Below, in pieces: positions 57,893 to 64,000 of a stretch of 64,000 bases of DNA (positions are counted from its first letter, which is position 1; each line of letters opens with the position of its first letter). This stretch comes from Terebella lapidaria (taxonomy: Eukaryota; Annelida; Polychaeta; Terebellida; Terebellidae). Where the stretch lies: assembly GCA_949152475.1 (NCBI GenBank), contig OX424567.1, positions 18,377,402 to 18,441,401 of the forward strand, written 5' to 3'. The notes under the pieces are model-generated. The model was not told the DNA's origin, did not search any database, and saw only the letters and a list, made by a program, of their open reading frames with translations. A program made the position numbers and the translations under genes.

Positions 57893-57910
57893 TGGTGCCG
57901 TGACCAGGAT
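57893..57910 (+). promoter_or_regulatory. Primer-binding site of the second element
   Basis: TGGTGCCGTGACCAGGAT, one base after the 5' LTR. It shares TGGTGCC with the site of the other LTR element; the tRNA was not assigned. Confidence 0.65.
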
Positions 57911-58019
57911 CAGCCCGACGGCGTTCGATTGCAGCCTAACTTCGCAGTGTTTTGCTCCCTCGTCTCTGGGGACTGCCTGCTCCTCCGGGACACTCCAAAA
58001 AGGGAAAAACAGAGAAGAA

Positions 58020-60139
58020 ATGAGTGAAAACGATAGTGTGGTCCAACATACTCGCTCCCAGGTCATCTGGGAGCAGGTCCGCGGTGGCTCCGGCTCCGCA
58101 GAAGGGTGTCTGGACGATCCGCAGGATCGACCACAGTCTGCGGACACGTCCTTGACGTCCTTGGCTCCGTCTCCGGACGTAGAGTCGAGCCCTGCGGCGC
58201 TGCAACAGCAGTTGCCTTCGAGGCTGAGCCTCGATGTTTTAGGTGCTATGGGCGGAGCTGGAAACGGCTCTACTCCGCACCTACCCTCGTCCGGACGTCC
58301 GTCACGGCCGCTACTCTTCCCTGGGATGTCTCCGGACGTCACGAATTGAGTGCCGACTACCACGGTAAGCTCCGGATGGGTGGACAGGCTGAACCAGCTA
58401 CCACAGCCGGCCGGGTAGACTCCCTCAACAGCCCCCGGCCTGGATGTCGGGCAATCTGTCCAGAATGTGATGGACCAGCTCACCCACTCACTCAATGAGC
58501 TGGCTCCCACAGGCCGCTATGACGGCGGCCAGCTGCCCCACGTTGGACGACCTGATCGTAGGACACGTTCGCCTTCTCTGCGATACCAGCCACCCTCAGA
58601 GCAGCTGACGGAGAGGGAGCGGCAGATAGGGCAGACAGCACTGGAAGAGTATAGGCGCTGTCAGTCCACCGCGCCGAGCATGAGTTCTGCGACCCCTTTC
58701 AACCCAGGGATGACTGGTCCGCCAGTCCTCCCTCAGGTTTATTCAAGTCCGCAGGTGCCGGTAACCCATGCTATGGAACCCGCGCCTGGTCCGAGGCTTG
58801 GAGGGACCATGTTGGCCACCGCTTGTGCTGCTCCAGCAGCCGCAGCCATGGCCACGTGGACCTATCCTGCCCTGCTCAGTGCTCCAGGATCTAGCTGGCA
58901 ACCAGCGGCCTCAGCCCCCGAGCTACGCCGGCTACCCTGCCTCGCCTGAGTCCTATCCTGTAGGATCGGCGGGGCTCCGTCCGCACTTGGGCTGGGTGGG
59001 ATGTCTGTGGGTATGTACCCGGCGGTGAGCGTGAGCTTCCCAGCTCCCATGTCAGTGGTGTTGATGTCTGCACCTGCGGACTCCGCCGTGAGAGCGGGTA
59101 GTACATGGACCTTGCCGTCTTACACCGCTGACCCGGGAGCTGGATCCTCCAACCCGCACCCAATCAGTCTTCATGGCGGAAGAAGTTCAATGGGGATCAC
59201 GCCGATCTGGAGGTTTACTTACTCCAGGTATGGTGGACAGCGGTGTATGAAGGATGGACCCAGGAGGAAGCTGGGCATATCCTCTCGGGGAGCCTGGAAG
59301 GGAAGGCCCTCTGAGTAATGCAGTGTCTGCCGGTGGAGATGGCTACATTTGGCGAGGTTGCTCAGCAACTTCGCTTGCTGTTCACGCCGAAGACGAACAG
59401 GCAGATGTTTGAGAGGGAGTTCAAGGCTCGACTACGCCTACCGAGTGAGTCCGTTACCGAGTACGCATTTAATTTGCGTGTACTCGGCCGGAGAGCCTAT
59501 CCGGACATGGAAGCCAGTCGGTTTGAACCAATGCTGATCGATCAATTCATTGAGAGACAGCCGTACCATATATCTTATGGGCTGGCCACTCACGAAAAAC
59601 GATCGATGGAAGAGGCAATCAACTCGGCCCTTGCGAAAGAGGTAGCTGTCCGTTCCAGACAGATGCCTCCGGCCCCGGCTCCGGCTGTTCCTTCGCAGGC
59701 GGTTGCACCTTCTCCTGTGCAGACATCGCAGGTGGCCACATGGCTGGCCCCGGCTCCCCGGGAACCCGCCATGGAGCCCAACCCTCAGCGGGTTGGTGTG
59801 TAGGCATCCCCCTCTGGGATGCCCGCACAAGCGGCACCGGCTGTCGCGTCGTGCTCGTCTTCGGATAAGTATGACTTAGAGGAATATGATTTCTGCGCGG
59901 CGCAGATAATTGCACACTGCGCAGAAAAAGACGCTCTGGGACCCGCGGAATGCTGTGCATTCACCTCCGGACCGGCCCAGAATCGTCCCTGTTATTTCTG
60001 CGGAAGGCAGGGACACTTTTGGCTGAAGTGTCCAGAGCTGTTGGAGCGCCTGCGGGCACGCGGCTATCAAGGGGGTCTTCCCGAGCCTCGCCGGAAAAAT
60101 TCCTCCGATCGGCCAGGTCCTCCGAGACAGCAATGTTGA
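58020..60139 (+). pseudogene. gag: gag remnant with zinc knuckle
   Basis: ATG at 58020 (MSENDSVVQH) opens a frame that stops at 58349; later gag pieces appear in other frames at 58467-58949, about 59230-59803 and 59819-60139. The capsid part reads VAQQLRLLFTPKTNRQMFER and SESVTEYAFNLRVLGRRAYP, a typical Ty3 pattern. The last piece holds a CCHC knuckle, CYFCGRQGHFWLKC, at 59990-60031. At least three frame breaks and one stop (59801-59803) mean no functional Gag. Confidence 0.8.
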
Positions 60140-60183
60140 CCTCCACGTGAGGGAAATGGAAACTGGAATATCACTGGTTTACC

Positions 60184-61099
60184 ATGGATGTACCTAAACA
60201 GGTACATTCGGATCAGGGCACGCAATTTGAAAGCAACCTGTTTCGGAACCTAGCACAGATGCTGGGCAGTACCAACGTCCGGACAACCCCTTACAGGCCC
60301 CAGTCTGACGGACAGGTTGAACGGTTTAATCGATCTATCCTCAATATGCTGGAGGCCTTTGTAAATGATCGTGCGAATAATTGGGATGACCACCTCCCGT
60401 ATGTCTTAATGGCGTACAGGTCGTCGGTCCACTCTTCGACCGGCGTAACCCCGCACGCGATGTTGTACGGCCGGGAGCTAAATCTGCTTGTGGATATTAT
60501 GTATCCAACTGTGGCGGAAACCGGTGCAGTATCCCAGTGCGGTCCGGAGTACGTTGAGTGGGTTCGTGCAGACCAGCCGTGGCAGCGAGTTTGCCATCCG
60601 GCAGCAGTGTGGCTATGATGCCCATGCCAAGGGTAGGCCCGCTTTTGCGGTGGGAGATAAGGTGCGCTATTACTATCCACCAGCTAAGCAAGGAAACAAA
60701 TTTGCTAAACCGTGGATTGGCCCGTTCAGCATACTGAAACAGGTAACAGAAGTGGACTACCGGATCCGGAGGGATTCCGATCCAGAAAAGGTTCTGGTGG
60801 TCCATATTGACAAACTGAAGAAGTATGAGGGCCCGCTCGTCGTGGATCTGCTCATAGAAGATGCGGAACCGGATGATGTTCCTCTTGCAGACACTTCCGG
60901 TCAGCATCCGTGGACGTCGGACGAGCGTGTACGCCGTATGGTGGGTCTCCCGGACCTCTCTGATCCGTCAGATGGAAGTCCAGATGACAATGCACCTGAT
61001 CTCGGCGATCCGCAGGTTCCCCCAATCCCTCCAGAACCTGCGGATGATGGGCGGCCACGCCGGAAACCTCGTGCACCGACCCGGTATGGGTGGGACTAA
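60184..61099 (+). pseudogene. Integrase remnant, second half
   Basis: Starts at MDVPKQVHSDQGTQFESNLF, which holds the second catalytic Asp, and continues with RPQSDGQVERFNRSI (catalytic Glu) and the C-terminal GDKVRYYYPPAKQ and KPWIGPFSILKQV (GPF/Y-like). A frame break at about 60565-60590 coincides with a 26-bp block also found at 61703-61728. The zinc-finger region and first Asp are gone. Confidence 0.85.
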
Positions 61100-62321
61100 C
61101 GTTCCGCCCATGCAGATGCGTTTGCGGTATCCATCTATCACACCAGGGATAGATTTCAGGCCGTTCCGTAGGAGTCCGTACGACTCACTCTCTGTGAGTG
61201 GCCACTTTGTGGCTAGCTCCGGAGTTGAGATCCGCGGATATCTTTATGTCGTATCGCCGCCGCTCCGCATCCGCCCTCCTGTAGTTTCTAGCGCTAGGGA
61301 CATGCGGCGAGCCTATCCGCATCATGTGGACTGCTCTCCGGCGTAGTTAACACAGTGTCTACGCTCACCGGACCACTTTTGTGGATTTGTCGGACGCCCC
61401 TTGGTCCCAGGACAACCTCTTATATGGCAAGACTGAGGTTGAGATTTACGTCTGCTACAGGAGAAGCGCCTTTCCACGGATTTGGGGAACTGGCAATGGA
61501 CGCGGGGATAGTATCCGGATGTGAGGACTGATATCCGTGGTTCGTCCGCGTGACTCGTCCAGCACTCCAGACGCTTTTGGACGACGCATCTCGGTGCGTT
61601 GTCACCCGTGAGCCACTACTTTAAGGTTGTTTAAAGTAGGATAAGGTTTCTAATGGCAGGAAACCGTTTATTATTTTTGATGGACTGGCTGTTAAGTCCG
61701 CGCGTGCAGACCAGCCGTGGCAGCGAGTGACGCTCATTTTCGTCCGGATCGCACCTTACAAAACGCGGTACAGCCGGAATGACCGGAACCCCGGCCTCCT
61801 TCTAAGAAGGGGTCGTATTCTACATGCGTAGCATACTTTGTGGTTTCTAATCCCTATCATTATCATTGGATAATGTCAATATGTCGTTATGGTGCTTGTC
61901 TGGTTCTGGACTCTGTCCGCAGGCAGTTCCAGACGAGCGCCGGCTATTGATTTCAGCATGTTTGGGATCCTCTAGATTGTACGCCGGCATGAAGGGTTCG
62001 CCCCCTAACCATTGAGGTTATGGACCTGTCGGCACCGCATCTAAATCTATTCTATCCTCGCTCCGGTGGTCATTGTATGGGCTCTGGGCTTGACCGGTGT
62101 ATTGCTCCGTGGCCTTATTGTACATTGCGGTTGCTAGTGGGCGTCTGATCAACGCCCATAGGGCGCGCAATTGTCTTTAGGGCTACCATGGGCATACTCG
62201 ATCGCCTTGTAAGCGTACCAGCGGCTATGGGGAGTGGCAGTGTGTCATTATGACCGAGGACAGAAGTCTACAGCGATGCCGCGTGCACTGCTGCGCGGGT
62301 AGAATGGCTGTCAACATTTGT

Positions 62322-62353
<32 letters not shown>

Positions 62354-63195
62354 CGTATGTAAAATGACGTACCCGGATTTTTATTAATCTCCAAATGTTG
62401 GCACATTTATATTGTGCCACTCGCATTTCATCCGCTGCTGCAGCGCCGGATCCCGAGGGGTCTGGCGTGGCCGGCGTTTGGAGTGCGAGTGTTTTGCTGG
62501 CTGTGTATTCCCCGTGCGGGTGGTGCCTGGGGATTTGCGGGTGTTCGGGCGTCTACATGTATTTATTGATGTCCGTCCATCAATGCATCTCCGCACCGGC
62601 CTGCCCAGGTTGTAGTATACAGATACTGGCAGTCAATGCGGAAAGCCGCATTGGCTTTGATAGCTGTCCGAGACAGCTGTTTGTGGGGACGTTTATGTCA
62701 GCGCGGACTTGCCGGAGCTGCTTCCCTCGGCTCCGCCCTGCCTCGGGTCCCTCCGCGGGTCCGAGGAGCTGGCCGGCTGGGTGGCCGGTAATTTGTAGAG
62801 GTACTACTACTTTTGATCACTCGGTGTGTCGTTTCACAAAATTTCTAAATTTAAAGTTTAACCTTAAAGATCTTTCAAAGACTCGGCAAAACGTCCCTTT
62901 CGGCGGATGACCTACCAAGGTCATCATCCTTTCTGGAACACCTCGTTCAAAATTTTAGCTCGTTTATTAGGGTTTATTCAAAATTCAGGAGCACGTTCAG
63001 TATAGTGCGTAAGTCCAGGGGTCGTTCCCCATTCTTCCAAAACGGACCCTTAAGGTCTGAGTCTTTTGCGTTGTGACTTCCGGGTGCCGTTCACCTTGCT
63101 TCCTTCTGGTTCTGCCACGCGATGCCCTCGTCGTGTTTTGCAGTTTTGGGCGCAGGCGGAGCATGTTGGGGACCAAAATTGTAAGAAGGGGGTAA
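61100..63195 (+). other. Long 3' non-coding region of the second LTR element
   Basis: 2.1 kb with no supported gene. It contains a (TA)n tract at about 62326-62352 and ends in the G-rich tract AGAAGGGGGTAA next to the 3' LTR. The 171-codon frame at 62395-62910 shows no motif. Confidence 0.5.
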
Positions 63196-63881
63196 TGTGG
63201 CGATTTTGCCCAAAGATCGCAGCAGGTGGTTCTTTGTTAAACACTCTAGTTTTTCGGCCTTTGTTTTGCCCCGGCAACGCTCTATAATCCTCTTATCCAC
63301 TGTACTGAACAATGGCTGTTTACGTCATCTCTCGTGCTCTCGCCTCTAACATAAATACTGTGGTCACATTTTGTGTGGCCACTGGCCGGAGTTGTCTGAG
63401 AAACTGAGCACGACAGGTGAGCTCACGCCATGAGCTCCTTGTCTCTGTTCACGTAAAGGCCAGTCAGGCCTCAGGGACGATTTCCATACGGGGCCATGTG
63501 GGGGAGACCGTTGCTGACTCGGGGGCTCACGCCCTGTGGATCACCGGTTTCTTCCCACTTGGGATGGTGCGACACAGGCTCTGGCAGACTGTCGGGCTGT
63601 CCGGGGTTCCATCCCCTAAGTGGACCGCGGCGAGCCAAGCCTTACAGTTAACACCACGGTGACGATCGTGTATCTGAGTGGTGTCCGCATGTCTGAGCTC
63701 GTTGGGCGGGCTGCTACCTGGTTTAAGTTCTGATGATAGAGTTGTTACTGCGCCCGCAGTGACCCTCGGTGAGCGGACTATCCGTGAGGATCTGAGGATA
63801 GCGGGTGTGCGTCCGCAATGACCTGTGGGGAGAGCACTATCCTCGAGGATTCCGGATAGCGGACGATGTTAATATTTTACA
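63196..63881 (+). repeat. 3' LTR of the second element
   Basis: 686 bp, TGTGG to TTACA, followed by CTAT. Confidence 0.85.
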
Positions 63882-64000
63882 CTATGTAGAAAACTCACGT
63901 GCAGTTCGCACAAACAATATTACCTACATCACTTTGCTGCGAATAATGGATGCTTTGCGTCCCAATCAAAATACTATCCACGTCTCGTGATACTGGTAAG
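63882..64000. other. Flanking DNA at window end
   Basis: 119 bp past the LTR element. It ends in ctggtaag, a possible donor, but no complete exon can be defined. Confidence 0.25.

Larger units (their letters stand above)
57228..63881 (+). mobile_element. Older, internally deleted Ty3/Gypsy LTR element (6.65 kb)
   Basis: LTRs 57228-57891 and 63196-63881 start TGTGG and end TTACA, with CTAT on both sides (57224-57227, 63882-63885). A primer-binding-like site follows the 5' LTR and a G-rich tract precedes the 3' LTR. Inside are a decayed gag (58020-60139) and the second half of integrase (60184-61099). Protease, reverse transcriptase, RNase H and the first integrase aspartate are missing. GC content is well above the flanks. 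It cannot move on its own. Confidence 0.88.

Noticed and set aside
62395..62910. 171-codon frame in the 3' region of the second LTR element as an envelope gene
   Set aside because: No signal peptide, no conserved motif, overlapping frames equally open because of high GC.
63898..63995. Exon ending at ctg/gtaag near the window end
   Set aside because: The acceptor is weak, only one frame is open, and it lies right beside an LTR insertion.

Overview
The window is a stretch of animal genome. Genes are split by GT-AG introns with matched phases, extracellular domains sit in phase-1 exons, intergenic DNA is AT-rich, and every major class of animal transposon is present. The domain mix (plexin-type IPT, EGF, CCP, FN3) and the LINE, Ty3 and foldback repeats suggest a marine invertebrate, perhaps an invertebrate deuterostome. 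That placement is inference; the species is not recognised.

Layout. 1-5270 holds the 3' part of a membrane receptor gene on the + strand: FN3, EGF, CCP, EGF, then plexin-like IPT domains, one transmembrane helix and a short tail without a plexin GAP domain. 5430-9900 is repeat DNA: a retroposon-like tail, a ~127-bp satellite rich in AGGTCA motifs, a 147-bp satellite, and a large palindrome. 10102-17380 is a recent 3.6-kb tandem duplication, each copy carrying a PIF/Harbinger-like MITE; its right breakpoint lies inside a foldback element. 20701-29593 is a very young Ty3/Gypsy LTR element with nearly identical 869-bp LTRs, a Gag with an RRM-like N terminus, and a textbook -1 frameshift site between gag and pol. 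Its gag carries a second, apparently inactivating, frameshift.

30648-36155 is a stack of nested transposons. A TTAA-flanked element is interrupted by a 4.4-kb TA-flanked DNA transposon with long inverted repeats and a decayed ORF on the minus strand; a shorter relative lies at 48687-51325. 36240-40620 is a LINE of the Jockey/CR1/L2 type with an open endonuclease-RT frame. A tRNA-derived SINE (41624-41887) and a decayed LINE fragment (42735-44070) follow.

44675-52647 probably contains a small host gene for a secreted cysteine-rich protein: a signal peptide split over two exons, two tiny phase-1 exons, then a cysteine-rich phase-1 exon across a transposon-filled intron. 57228-63881 is a second Ty3/Gypsy element, older, with decayed gag and an internal deletion that joins the Gag zinc knuckle to the middle of integrase.

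The two host genes are separated by about 39 kb of mobile DNA. No rRNA gene, functional tRNA gene or CRISPR array was seen.
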